Below are positions 26,724-35,373 of a stretch of DNA of 64,000 nucleotides, in pieces. The position numbers were made by a program, and so were the translations under genes. Each line of letters opens with the position of its first letter. Position 1 is the first letter of the stretch. The notes beneath the pieces were generated by a model that was not told where the DNA came from, did no database searches, and saw nothing but the letters and a program-made list of their open reading frames with translations. This DNA comes from Brumimicrobium mesophilum (GTDB lineage: Bacteria > Bacteroidota > Bacteroidia > Flavobacteriales_D > Crocinitomicaceae), in NCBI RefSeq assembly GCF_003025005.1, contig NZ_PVSS01000017.1, positions 24,071 to 88,070 of the forward strand, given 5' to 3'.

Positions 26724-28523
26724 TTATTTACCTGCTCTCTTACGTGCACCCTCATCTAAGATAATCTTACGAACTCTTAATGATTCAGGTGTAACCTCAA
26801 CGTACTCATCAGATTGAATGTATTCCAAACTTTCCTCTAAAGACATTTTGATTGCTGGTGCAATACTGATTTTATCATCAGCTCCTGAAGAACGCATGTT
26901 AGACATTTTCTTCGTTTTAGTAACGTTAACCACTAAATCTCCTTGTCTTGAATTTTCTCCAATTACTTGACCTCCATAAATTGCTTCATTAGGATTAACG
27001 AAGAATTTACCTCTATCTTGTAAGTTATTCAAAGAATAAGGAATTGCTGACCCTTTCTCCATAGAGATTAAAGAACCATTCTGACGACCAGGAATCTCTC
27101 CCTTGTACTGTTGGAACTCAATAAATCTGTGGTTCATGATTGCCTCACCTGCCGTTTGTGTCAACAAGTAATTACGTAAACCAATAATTCCTCTTGAAGG
27201 AACGATAAAGTCAATGATCATACGATCACCTTTGGCAACCATATTTGTCATTTCACCTTTACGTCTAGAAACTGCTTCTACTGCTGTTCCTGAGAATTGC
27301 TCTGGCAAATCAATTGTTAATTCCTCAATTGGCTCATGTTTCTTACCATCAACCTCCTTGATGATTACTTGTGGTTGACCCACTTGTAATTCGTAACCTT
27401 CACGACGCATTGTTTCAACCAATACAGACAAGTGCATTACCCCTCTTCCGAAGACTAACCATTTATCTGCTTTTTCAGTTTGTTGAACGCGTAATGCTAA
27501 GTTTTTCTCTAATTCTTTTGTCAAACGTTCTTGGATATGACGAGAAGTCACAAACTTCCCTTCTTGCCCGAAGAATGGTGAATCGTTAATAGAGAACATC
27601 ATGCTCATTGTTGGCTCATCAATAGTGATAGTTTCCAATGGTTCAGGGTTCTCAGCATCACAGATAGAATCTCCGATATCAAATCCGTCAATACCTGTTA
27701 CAGCACAAATATCACCAGGCTGAACGCTATCAACTTTAATTCTTTCCGTTCCTTCGTAAACAAACACATCTTTGATACGGTGCTTTTCTTGCGTTCCATC
27801 ACGCTTAGTAAGAATGATTGGCATACCAGGCTTGATTGTTCCTCTTTGTAAACGACCAATTGCGATACGACCAACAAAAGAAGAAAAATCTAAAGAAGTA
27901 ATCAACATTTGAGTATTTCCTTCTTTAATGTCAACTGGAGGGAAATATTCTAAAATTGTATCCAAAAGTGGTTCAATGGTGTCAGTTGGTTTTTTCCAAT
28001 CTTTAGACATCCACTTGTTCTTTGCAGAACCATAAACTGCTTCAAAATCTAATTGATCTTCATTCGCTTCAAGTTCAAACATCAAGTCAAAAACTTTCTC
28101 ATGAACTTCATCAGGTGTACAGTTGTCCTTATCAACTTTGTTTACAACAACTAAAGGTTTCAACCCTAATTGAAGTGCTTTTTGAAGTACAAAACGTGTT
28201 TGAGGCATAGGACCTTCAAAGGCATCTACCAACAAACAAACACCATCAGCCATGTTCAAAACACGCTCTACCTCACCACCAAAATCGGCGTGACCAGGAG
28301 TGTCAATGATGTTAATCTTTGTTCCTTTATAATTTACAGAAACATTCTTTGATACGATGGTAATACCTCTTTCCCTTTCTTGGTCGTTATTATCCATCAT
28401 CAACTCGCCTGCATTTTCACGATCTCTTTCGCTAAATGACTCTCCTGCTTCGATTATACGGTCAACCAACGTCGTTTTTCCGTGGTCAACGTGTGCTATA
28501 ATCGCTATATTTCTAATTTCCAT
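26724..28523 (-). CDS. typA: Ribosome-associated translational GTPase BipA/TypA
   Basis: 599 residues, full length. A translation-factor GTPase that binds 70S ribosomes and helps large-subunit assembly at low temperature. G1 AHVDHGKTTLVDRI (10-23), switch I RERGITI, G3 DTPGHADFGGEV, G4 NKVDKDN, G5 GSAKN. Next come the EF-Tu-like domain II (GRIAIGRLQRGTIKPG), EF-G-like domains III and V (RRKGEMTNMVAKGD, IVPSRGIIGLRNYLLT) and the TypA-specific C-terminal region. It starts 29 bases after the helicase stop and may be co-transcribed with it, which fits two ribosome-biogenesis functions. Confidence 0.96.
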   Translation of the reverse strand: MEIRNIAIIAHVDHGKTTLVDRIIEAGESFSERDRENAGELMMDNNDQERERGITIVSKNVSVNYKGTKINIIDTPGHADFGGEVERVLNMADGVCLLVDAFEGPMPQTRFVLQKALQLGLKPLVVVNKVDKDNCTPDEVHEKVFDLMFELEANEDQLDFEAVYGSAKNKWMSKDWKKPTDTIEPLLDTILEYFPPVDIKEGNTQMLITSLDFSSFVGRIAIGRLQRGTIKPGMPIILTKRDGTQEKHRIKDVFVYEGTERIKVDSVQPGDICAVTGIDGFDIGDSICDAENPEPLETITIDEPTMSMMFSINDSPFFGQEGKFVTSRHIQERLTKELEKNLALRVQQTEKADKWLVFGRGVMHLSVLVETMRREGYELQVGQPQVIIKEVDGKKHEPIEELTIDLPEQFSGTAVEAVSRRKGEMTNMVAKGDRMIIDFIVPSRGIIGLRNYLLTQTAGEAIMNHRFIEFQQYKGEIPGRQNGSLISMEKGSAIPYSLNNLQDRGKFFVNPNEAIYGGQVIGENSRQGDLVVNVTKTKKMSNMRSSGADDKISIAPAIKMSLEESLEYIQSDEYVEVTPESLRVRKIILDEGARKRAGK

Positions 28524-28552
28524 TTTTCGTTTATCTGGGTTTTAGTGTAATT

Positions 28553-30352
28553 TTATCTTCTTCTGCTTGAACCTCCGCTAGAACGGCCTCCACTTCGACT
28601 ACCGCCTCCGCTTCTTCCACCACTTCTTCTGTCTCCACCTGAGCGACTTCCGCCACGGCTACCACCACGACCTCTACCACCTCCGCCTTTCGACTTTTCT
28701 TGGGTTTTTTCAATGTTCATGCTTTTTCCTTCGAAATCTGCACCATTTACTTGTGCTAGAATTTTTTCTGCGTCAGACTTATCTGCATCAAAGAATGAAA
28801 ACGCTGGCATAATATCAATTCTACCAATCGTGTCAGATTTTAATCCTGTAGCATCACATATTACACGTAATAATCCACCTGGATTCAATCCATCTTTATC
28901 TCCTAATGAAACAAAGAAACGTTGTTTGTTTTCATCTGTTCTTCCTCTGTCTCTACTTCTACCTCTGTCACGACCTCTGTCAGCACCTCTATCGTCTCCA
29001 CCTCTATCGTCTCCACCTCTATCAGAAGCTTTAGCATTTAGGTCACCTGCTTTCTTGTAATAATCTAAGAAACGGTTGAATTCAGCAGAAACGAATTTCT
29101 TGATCACTTCTTCTTTCGACAACTCCTCCAAATCAGCTAAGATATGTGGAATGAAAGGTGCGATTTCTTCTTCGTTTACTTTAGTCGCTTTCACTTTGTT
29201 GATCATAGATTCCAACTGGATAGCACAAATAGCTTCCGGCCCAGGAATTTCAGCTTGAGTAAATTTAGAACCAATAATCTTTTCGATTTGATTGATTTTA
29301 TATTTCTCACGTGTGTTGATTAAAACAAGAGATTCTCCTGTGTTACCAGCACGTGCTGTACGACCACTTCGGTGCGTATAATTCTCTACCTCATCAGGTA
29401 AATTATAATTAATTACGTGAGTAATATCGTCAACATCAATTCCACGAGCAGCAACATCAGTAGCTACAAGTAATTGAATACTTCTGCTTCTGAATAAGTT
29501 CATTACTCGATCACGTTGCGCTTGAGATAAATCTCCGTGCAATGCTTCTGCGCTGTACCCTTCTTTTCCAAGTTTTTCAGCAACTTGCTGAGTCTCTCTT
29601 CTTGTACGGCAAAAAACAAGTCCAAATATTTTAGGATTAAAATCAATTAAACGCTTTAATGCAGCGTAACGATCTCTTTCTTTTACTGAAAAATAAATGT
29701 GGTCAATGTTGGCATTACCTTCATTTTTGTTTCCTATGCTCACCTCTAATGGGTCAGTCATATACGTTTTCCCAATTCTTGCCACTTCTTTTGGCATTGT
29801 TGCAGAAAACAACCACGTACTTTTTTCTTCCGGCGTAGCGCTCAAAATAAAATCCAAATCTTCTTTGAATCCCATGTTTAGCATCTCATCTGCCTCATCC
29901 AGTACTACAACTTCAACTTCGTTAAGCTGAATCGCTTTACGTTTGATCAAATCTACTAAACGTCCTGGTGTAGCTACAATAATAGATACTCCATTTCGGA
30001 TGTTTTTGATTTGACGTTGAATGTCTGCTCCACCATAAACGGCTTCTACAGTCACTGATTTTTCGTACTTAGAATAGTTTTGTAAATCTTTTGCAATCTG
30101 CAAACATAATTCCCGTGTCGGACAAATAATTAAGCCTGTTGGATATTTTCGGCTTTCTGTAATTCTGTTCACTAATGGCAATCCAAAAGCGGCAGTTTTC
30201 CCTGTCCCAGTTTGAGCTAATCCTACAAAATCACTCTTAGACTTGAGTAAGTGTGGAATCGCTTCTAACTGAATTGGCGTTGGCTGTTCAAACCCCATGT
30301 CTGTAACAGCTTTGACCACTTGGCTTCTCAGCCCTAAATCGTTAAAGGTCAT
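28553..30352 (-). CDS. DEAD-box ATP-dependent RNA helicase (DeaD/CsdA-like)
   Basis: 599 residues from the ATG giving MTFNDLGLRSQVVKAVTDMGFEQPTPIQ; a longer frame adds 17 unlikely residues. Motifs: Q motif TPIQLEAIP, I AQTGTGKT, II VLDEADEML, III SATMP, V ATDVAARGID, VI HRSGRTARAG. A DbpA-type RNA-binding domain (RFFVSLGDKDGLNPGGLLRVICDAT, about 480-555) follows a low-complexity Asp/Arg/Gly stretch, and the tail is an RGG-like Arg/Gly/Ser segment. It probably unwinds structured RNA in ribosome assembly and cold growth. Directly upstream of bipA on the same strand. Confidence 0.93.
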   Translation of the reverse strand: MTFNDLGLRSQVVKAVTDMGFEQPTPIQLEAIPHLLKSKSDFVGLAQTGTGKTAAFGLPLVNRITESRKYPTGLIICPTRELCLQIAKDLQNYSKYEKSVTVEAVYGGADIQRQIKNIRNGVSIIVATPGRLVDLIKRKAIQLNEVEVVVLDEADEMLNMGFKEDLDFILSATPEEKSTWLFSATMPKEVARIGKTYMTDPLEVSIGNKNEGNANIDHIYFSVKERDRYAALKRLIDFNPKIFGLVFCRTRRETQQVAEKLGKEGYSAEALHGDLSQAQRDRVMNLFRSRSIQLLVATDVAARGIDVDDITHVINYNLPDEVENYTHRSGRTARAGNTGESLVLINTREKYKINQIEKIIGSKFTQAEIPGPEAICAIQLESMINKVKATKVNEEEIAPFIPHILADLEELSKEEVIKKFVSAEFNRFLDYYKKAGDLNAKASDRGGDDRGGDDRGADRGRDRGRSRDRGRTDENKQRFFVSLGDKDGLNPGGLLRVICDATGLKSDTIGRIDIMPAFSFFDADKSDAEKILAQVNGADFEGKSMNIEKTQEKSKGGGGRGRGGSRGGSRSGGDRRSGGRSGGGSRSGGRSSGGSSRRR

Positions 30353-30671
30353 ACTTTTATTTAAAATTTGAGTGCAAAGGTACGACATTCTCAAGAGAAT
30401 CAAGATTTTGAGGTTTTTTTTATTGATTTTTTTTCGTGAAATGGAATGAATTGCAATTAAACAGTGAAACTTTAAGACGCTGACTTAGTGCTATATAAAG
30501 TAATTCGATAAAAAAGTTGTTTACAAAGATTTAAAACTTCTTTAATACACCATATTTTAATTTATGTTCAAAAAAAATTTTAAACGCAAGTTCAGGATTT
30601 AACAGAATGATTTTCTTGAAATAGAAGTCTCACTCAAAACAAAACTCTACTTTTGCGACCTTTTAAGCTCA
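30353..30671. other. 319-base gap without a gene
   Basis: AT-rich divergent region between the helicase and the MFS gene. Apart from a possible -7 box at 30648 I see no ORF, RNA gene or strong repeat. Confidence 0.6.
30648..30655 (+). promoter_or_regulatory. Possible -7 box of the MFS gene (TACTTTTG)
   Basis: TAnnTTTG match, 16 bases before the ATG at 30672; no -33 TTG at standard spacing. Confidence 0.38.
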
Positions 30672-31862
30672 ATGGAAAAACTCGACGAAAACGGATTAAA
30701 TAAGTCTACAAGAATACTGCTCTTAGTTGGTGTTTTGATAATATCACTTAACCTTAGACCTGCGCTTGCAGCAATTGGTCCACTGATTGAACTAATTGGT
30801 GCCGACCTTAATTTATCGGAAGCATTACTGGGTTTACTCACCACCTTACCTCTGATTGCTTTTGGGGTGGTTTCGACAATCACTCCTGTTTTTACTAAAA
30901 AATTTGGTATTGGAAATACTTTATTGGGTTCATTAATTCTACTCACTCTAGGAATTATAATTCGTTCAGCCGACGGTATTTTCCCCCTCTATTTTGGAAC
31001 AGTTTTGTTGGGAATTGCTATCGCGTTTGGAAACGTACTTATTCCTGCCTTAATTAAACGTAACTTCCCTCATAAAGCAGGCTTAGTGACCAGTTTATAC
31101 ACCGGAGTAATGTCACTTGGAGCTTCGATTGCAGCAGGATTAAGCTTTCCGCTAGCTACAGAATTTAATCTGGGATGGAAAGGCTCATTAGCAATTTGGA
31201 CAGTTTTCTCCATTTTAGCGATCATAATCTGGATTCCCAACATCAAACGCATCAAAAGAACTCCGCCTCGTAGAAGTTTTTTTATTGCAATGAAAAAATT
31301 AAGTGGATCACTATTGGTCTGGAAACTTGCGCTTTACATGGGTTTACAATCATTTGCTTTCTATACTGTTCTCGCTTGGCTTCCTTCAATTCTAATTGGA
31401 AAAGGAATGGATGCAAACTACGCTGGATGGATGCTTTCATTGTCACAAGTAACGGGCATTATTGGTGCCATGGTTATTCCAATTTGGGCAGGAAAAAGAA
31501 AAGACCAACGCTTAGTTATTCTTGTTTTGTCGATCATCGAAATTGTTTCATTGATTTGTATAATGATCCCTCAAATTGGACTTATTGAACTATGGATAAG
31601 TTTAATTGGAATTGTTTTAGGTGGTACTTTTGGACTGGCTTTACTTCTAATTGTACTGCGTTCGGATGATGCCGAAACGGCAGCTGAGCTTTCTGGTATT
31701 GTACAGTCAATCGGATATTTCGTTGCTGCTACAGGTCCATTTGCTGTAGGAGTAATTTATGACCTAACACATGTTTGGAATTATGCTTTAGTACTTCTGA
31801 TTTTTGTTGGGATTCTAAAATTAACCATGGGGTTTGGTGTTGGTAAAGATCAAAAAGTTTAA
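30672..31862 (+). CDS. MFS transporter, CynX/NimT family
   Basis: 396 residues and about 12 membrane helices. The start of helix one, ILLLVGVLIISLNLRPALAAIGPLIELIGADL, with the LRP motif, is characteristic of the cyanate/nitroimidazole (CynX/NimT) branch of the major facilitator family. A basic loop, PNIKRIKRTPPRRSFFIAMKK, divides the two six-helix halves. The substrate is unknown; CynX is linked to cyanate and NimT to nitroimidazole or glutamine-analogue efflux in other bacteria. No cyanase gene is near. Stands alone. Confidence 0.87.
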   Translation: MEKLDENGLNKSTRILLLVGVLIISLNLRPALAAIGPLIELIGADLNLSEALLGLLTTLPLIAFGVVSTITPVFTKKFGIGNTLLGSLILLTLGIIIRSADGIFPLYFGTVLLGIAIAFGNVLIPALIKRNFPHKAGLVTSLYTGVMSLGASIAAGLSFPLATEFNLGWKGSLAIWTVFSILAIIIWIPNIKRIKRTPPRRSFFIAMKKLSGSLLVWKLALYMGLQSFAFYTVLAWLPSILIGKGMDANYAGWMLSLSQVTGIIGAMVIPIWAGKRKDQRLVILVLSIIEIVSLICIMIPQIGLIELWISLIGIVLGGTFGLALLLIVLRSDDAETAAELSGIVQSIGYFVAATGPFAVGVIYDLTHVWNYALVLLIFVGILKLTMGFGVGKDQKV

Positions 31863-31922
31863 TTTTTTGTAAGAAAACTTCAAATACTGGATAACCCTCC
31901 ACCTTCTCTGTGAATCTCTAAA

Positions 31923-31938
31923 TCGACAGGCTCAGCAC
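31923..31938. repeat. Decayed copy of the rnhA-downstream repeat arm
   Basis: CGACAGGCTCA matches 11 bases of the right arm at 15389 read on the other strand. A weak left-arm-like stretch (GCCGAAGGCGCTCTCAGCAA) lies at about 31982. Probably a degenerate copy. Confidence 0.4.
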
Positions 31939-32055
31939 AAGCGTGAAAAACCTCTACTTTACCTGCGTGTAAATACCAAGTGCCGAAGGCGCTCTCAGCA
32001 ATCCACCACACAACTACCAAACTTTGCCTTACCTTTTTTTTCTTATCTTTCCTCC

Positions 32056-32694
32056 ATGTTAAAAAATCTTACATTCATTCTTCTCTTGGGCTTGACATTC
32101 CTCACTCCAAATCTCTTCTCTCAAAAATTCTCTTTGGGAATTATCGGCGGGTTAACTTCTAGCCAAATTAGTGGCGATGGAATTTACGGCTTTGCACAAT
32201 TTGGAGGAATCGCAGGAGCAGACGTGAACTATCCATTTAATGAAACTTGGTCCGCAACCTTTGGTTTGCAATTCAATCAAAAAGGAGCGAGAAATTATCA
32301 ATCACAATCAGTTTATAGCCCTTATAGATTAAGAGTGAATTATGTAGAAGCTCCACTAGTTTTAAATTATCATTTTAATAAATTTAAGTTCAACGCCGGA
32401 TTATATTTAGGCGTAAAAGTCAATCAAAATGAAAGAAATAGCTTTGGTCTTACAGAACCTTATAGAGAATTTAAATCTTTAGACATTGGATTACAGTTGG
32501 GAGTGAATTATGAAATCAAAGAAAATTGGCAATTGGAATTGCGTTTTCAGAATTCAATATTTCCTGTGAGAGACCACATCTTGAATCAAGCATTTCCACC
32601 AGCTTTATTTATTGTGGGTGACTGGCATCAGAAATATTTAAATAAAGGTCAATTTTTTACGAGTTTGAGTCTCACACTGCGATATGAAATATAA
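32056..32694 (+). CDS. PorT-type outer-membrane beta-barrel protein
   Basis: 212 residues with signal peptide MLKNLTFILLLGLTFLTPNLFSQ. The body begins FSLGIIGGLTSSQISGDGIYGFAQFGGIAGADVNYPF, the opening of the porin-like PorT barrel family, with strands through FTSLSLTLRYEI at the end. Bacteroidota have many such barrels, some in T9SS assembly but most of unknown role; this one is not clearly the T9SS PorT. Convergent with the membrane hydrolase gene. Confidence 0.8.
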   Translation: MLKNLTFILLLGLTFLTPNLFSQKFSLGIIGGLTSSQISGDGIYGFAQFGGIAGADVNYPFNETWSATFGLQFNQKGARNYQSQSVYSPYRLRVNYVEAPLVLNYHFNKFKFNAGLYLGVKVNQNERNSFGLTEPYREFKSLDIGLQLGVNYEIKENWQLELRFQNSIFPVRDHILNQAFPPALFIVGDWHQKYLNKGQFFTSLSLTLRYEI

Positions 32695-32759
32695 GAAGGA
32701 GAAATTCGTAATTATTATATCAAATGAAGCATTAAACTATAAACATTAATAATTATTAA

Positions 32760-33758
32760 TCAATTACCTAAAACCCTTTCCCAGAGCTCCCCTATCAACT
32801 TTTTTCCATCGGCAATATCCTTTTCTGATTCTAAAAAATTGATAGATCCGTCATTATTTTCAATAATTTTATATTGAAAAACAAAGTTTGTTGAATTCTC
32901 TTTCGTGCTTAACAAGCCAAACCTTAAATCATTATAGAATAATTCTCCATTCTTTTCTGTAATTGTGAACCAACCATGTGAGATATTAATCATACGCTGC
33001 ATCTTCTCATGATCAATTAAATGATCAATGAGTTCATGATTTTTAGAATAGCTAGAGAATTGGATATCACTTTTATCTAAGAAAGAATAATTTCCAATTA
33101 AAAAATCATTCTCTCTTTTAATGTTTGCCGTCCAAAGTATAGTATTTAATGGAGCTGGTTTTGTATCAATTTCTTGATAAGTGATATTTTGTTGTGCTAA
33201 AGCTGTTGTAAATTGAAAGAATGATAATCCTTTGAGTAAAAATGTTAACGCTAAATAACTCGAACTCACAATTAAACCCATTCGATTGTATTTCTGACGT
33301 TTCGGAGAATCTTTCTTTTGAAACATTGCCAGCAAAAGAAAGGTTAGAAACGGAATCGTATAAAGTGGATCAATTACAAAAATGGTTTTAAAGGCCAAAC
33401 GAATATCTAAGGGCCAAAAAAGTTGAGTTCCCCAGGTAGTATGAACATCGAGAATTGGATGGGTAAACAATGCCCAAAAGAATAACATTGACCAACCTTT
33501 CACTGATTTATAGGAGTCGATTTTTGAGACGAGCCAACCGAATATCGGAGCAAAAATCACAGAAAAAAGTATGGAATGGGTAAAACCACGGTGAACTTCC
33601 AAAGCCCGAACAGTATCAACATAAAATGATGAAATCACATCTAAATCTGGAATTGTACCGGCCAATGCACCATAAAACATAGCTCTATTTCCAACTTTTC
33701 TACCTAAAACAGCTTCTCCAACTGCGGCACCTAATACAATTTGGGTCAATGAATCCAT
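32760..33758 (-). CDS. Membrane-bound metal-dependent hydrolase (YdjM/DUF457 family)
   Basis: 332 residues. The family is defined by an N-terminal helix pair with metal-binding residues: MDSLTQIVLGAAVGEAVLGRKVGNRAMFYGALAGTIPDLDVI and EVHRGFTHSILFSVIFAPIFG, then FTHPILDVHTTWGTQLFWPL, with His and Asp ligands. About five membrane segments are visible. The E. coli relative YdjM is LexA-controlled; the reaction is unknown in any member. The C-terminal 130 residues are soluble and variable. Transcribed alone. Confidence 0.85.
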   Translation of the reverse strand: MDSLTQIVLGAAVGEAVLGRKVGNRAMFYGALAGTIPDLDVISSFYVDTVRALEVHRGFTHSILFSVIFAPIFGWLVSKIDSYKSVKGWSMLFFWALFTHPILDVHTTWGTQLFWPLDIRLAFKTIFVIDPLYTIPFLTFLLLAMFQKKDSPKRQKYNRMGLIVSSSYLALTFLLKGLSFFQFTTALAQQNITYQEIDTKPAPLNTILWTANIKRENDFLIGNYSFLDKSDIQFSSYSKNHELIDHLIDHEKMQRMINISHGWFTITEKNGELFYNDLRFGLLSTKENSTNFVFQYKIIENNDGSINFLESEKDIADGKKLIGELWERVLGN

Positions 33759-33864
33759 AAAATCTTATTGAAATAAAAATGTGAAATGACTTTGCAAATC
33801 TAAGAATTAAAAAAAGGAGTTTATGGATTGGTTCGAATAGCTGTAAAAGTATTAATCAAAAAAA

Positions 33865-33924
33865 AGACTCAAAAAAAACTGGATCTTTTCGTGATAACAC
33901 GCGATATAAGTTTTTTCTGAGTCT
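33865..33924. repeat. 16-bp-arm inverted repeat in an intergenic gap
   Basis: AGACTC followed by A8 and CT (33865-33880) pairs with AGTTTTTTCTGAGTCT (33909-33924) at 15 of 16 positions. The 28-base interior holds a small CGTG-ATAA-CACG hairpin. It may be a terminator-like or structured RNA element. Confidence 0.55.
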
Positions 33925-34205
33925 ACTCTGCAAGAGTTAGTCCGCCTGCTTAAAATTGAACCCCTTCAATAAAACCCCAGACAAACTATTGTACTGACGA
34001 GAATTAAAATCAAAAGGTTGTGTGTGGGATTAAAATAAATTAAAATGTTTTGGATTAGCTCCATTAAGTCTGAGAAATATTAGTGAAGAATACTCAATCC
34101 TAAGTGATACTTCCATCTTTTCACAATTTGTATATTTCCAAGAGAAACAACTTTACAATTAACACAACTTAGCAACAATTACTTTACATTCCATATTATA
34201 TCCCA

Positions 34206-34213
34206 TAGTTTTG
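34206..34213 (+). promoter_or_regulatory. Possible -7 box of the DUF4168 gene (TAGTTTTG)
   Basis: TAnnTTTG match 25 bases before the ATG; no -33 TTG found. Confidence 0.38.
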
Positions 34214-34238
34214 AAAAAAATAAACAAATTAAAACAAT

Positions 34239-34706
34239 ATGAAAATCACAACACTTTTATTGGCTTTTGCCTTAACGACTGGAGCAACATCAATTATCGG
34301 ACAAGAACAAATGTTGCCAGCTCAAGAAAATCAAACTCAAGATATTACTGATAAGGAATTGAAGAAATTTGCAAACGTCTATGTTGAAGTTCAATCTGAA
34401 AGTCAAAAAATGCAAGAAAAGGCTGTAAAAACAATAGAAGAAGAAGGCATGGAAATCGCTCGATTTAATGAAATTGCTAAAGCTCAAAATGACCCAAACA
34501 AAAAAGCTGACCCTAAAGAAGAGGAGGTTGAAAAACTAGCTGCCATAAACTCAAAAATGAGCAAAATTCAGAGTGACTTTCAAGCTGAAATTACAAAATT
34601 GATTCAACAAGAAGGTTTAACCCTTCAACGTTATCAAGAACTTTATACAGCCATCCAGAAGGATGAAGAATTACAACAGAAGTTTGGCACTTTGATAAGT
34701 GGATAG
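34239..34706 (+). CDS. DUF4168 periplasmic protein
   Basis: 155 residues with signal peptide MKITTLLLAFALTTGATSIIGQ. The pattern ITDKELKKFANVYVEVQSESQKMQ, VKTIEEEGMEIARFNEIAKAQ and LIQQEGLTLQRYQELYTAIQKDEELQQKF is that of DUF4168: two long helices, repeated as the short EGMEIARFNEI and EGLTLQRYQEL units. It should be a periplasmic helical protein; no function is established for the family. A good terminator follows. Confidence 0.85.
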   Translation: MKITTLLLAFALTTGATSIIGQEQMLPAQENQTQDITDKELKKFANVYVEVQSESQKMQEKAVKTIEEEGMEIARFNEIAKAQNDPNKKADPKEEEVEKLAAINSKMSKIQSDFQAEITKLIQQEGLTLQRYQELYTAIQKDEELQQKFGTLISG

Positions 34707-34733
34707 AATAAATACATTAAAAAAGTTTATATT

Positions 34734-34769
34734 AACAGAGGTAAATTTATTTATACTTCTGTTTTTTTT
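34734..34769 (+). terminator. Terminator of the DUF4168 gene
   Basis: ACAGAGGTA (34735-34743) pairs with TACTTCTGT (34754-34762), one wobble, 10-base AT loop, followed by T8. Confidence 0.75.
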
Positions 34770-34826
34770 ATTTAATCAGTTGATGATACCAATAGGAATA
34801 ACTATATTTAATAAAAATTTTAAAAT

Positions 34827-35351
34827 ATGAAAGCTCCTTTTAACTTAATGAAGTGGATTGAATCCAATCGAGATTTACTTAAACCACCAGTTGGAAATAA
34901 AAACTTATATGTAGATGCTGGAGATTTCATTGTTATGGTTGTTGGAGGACCAAATTCACGAAAAGATTATCATTACAATGAATCGGAAGAATTATTCCTT
35001 CAAATTGAAGGTGATATCACGGTTCGCATTCAAGAAAAAGGAAAAGCCAAGGACATAAAAATTTCTGAAGGAGAGTTGTTTTTACTTCCTGCACGTACAC
35101 CGCATTCTCCAATTCGTGGAGAAAACACCGTTGGCTTAGTTATCGAAAGAGTTCGAAAAGGAACAAATTTAATTGATGGATTAATGTGGTATTGCGAATC
35201 CTGTAATCACCCCCTTAAAACATATAAATTCAAATTAGAAAACATCGAAAAAGACTTTCTTCCACGATTTAAAGAGTTCTATTCGTCAGTGGAAAATCGA
35301 ACTTGTGACAATTGCAGGAAAATTATGGAAGTTGACCAACGATATATATAA
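34827..35351 (+). CDS. nbaC: 3-hydroxyanthranilate 3,4-dioxygenase
   Basis: 174 residues, the bacterial length. It opens the ring of 3-hydroxyanthranilate in tryptophan breakdown (kynurenine pathway) or NAD synthesis. The cupin iron site is complete: His49 and Glu55 in DYHYNESEELFLQIEG, and His93 in ARTPHSP; Arg45 and Arg97 match the substrate-binding arginines. The second metal site of the bacterial enzyme is present as Cys123-x-x-Cys126 (WYCESCNHP) and Cys160-x-x-Cys163 (RTCDNCRK). These spacings match the Ralstonia enzyme with a constant shift of two. No other kynurenine gene is in the window. Confidence 0.95.
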   Translation: MKAPFNLMKWIESNRDLLKPPVGNKNLYVDAGDFIVMVVGGPNSRKDYHYNESEELFLQIEGDITVRIQEKGKAKDIKISEGELFLLPARTPHSPIRGENTVGLVIERVRKGTNLIDGLMWYCESCNHPLKTYKFKLENIEKDFLPRFKEFYSSVENRTCDNCRKIMEVDQRYI

Positions 35352-35373
35352 CTTATAATAATAGAATTTAGCT

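Larger units (their letters stand above)
33759..34238. other. 480-base gap without a gene, holding one large inverted repeat
   Basis: No convincing ORF. It contains a long hairpin at 33865-33924 and a TAnnTTTG box near the right end. A small RNA is possible but unproven. Confidence 0.55.

Noticed and set aside
28553..29050. Long low-complexity Arg/Gly/Asp/Ser tail and many overlapping frames in the helicase gene
   Set aside because: RGG-like tails are normal in DEAD-box helicases; frames on the other strand are composition artefacts.
31980..32162. Open frame overlapping the start of the PorT-type gene
   Set aside because: It is out of frame with the clear signal peptide and barrel protein and shows no protein-like pattern.
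32709..32755. TAATTATTA / TAATAATTA inverted pair after the PorT-type gene
   Set aside because: Pure A/T arms with a 29-base loop are expected by chance in this sequence.
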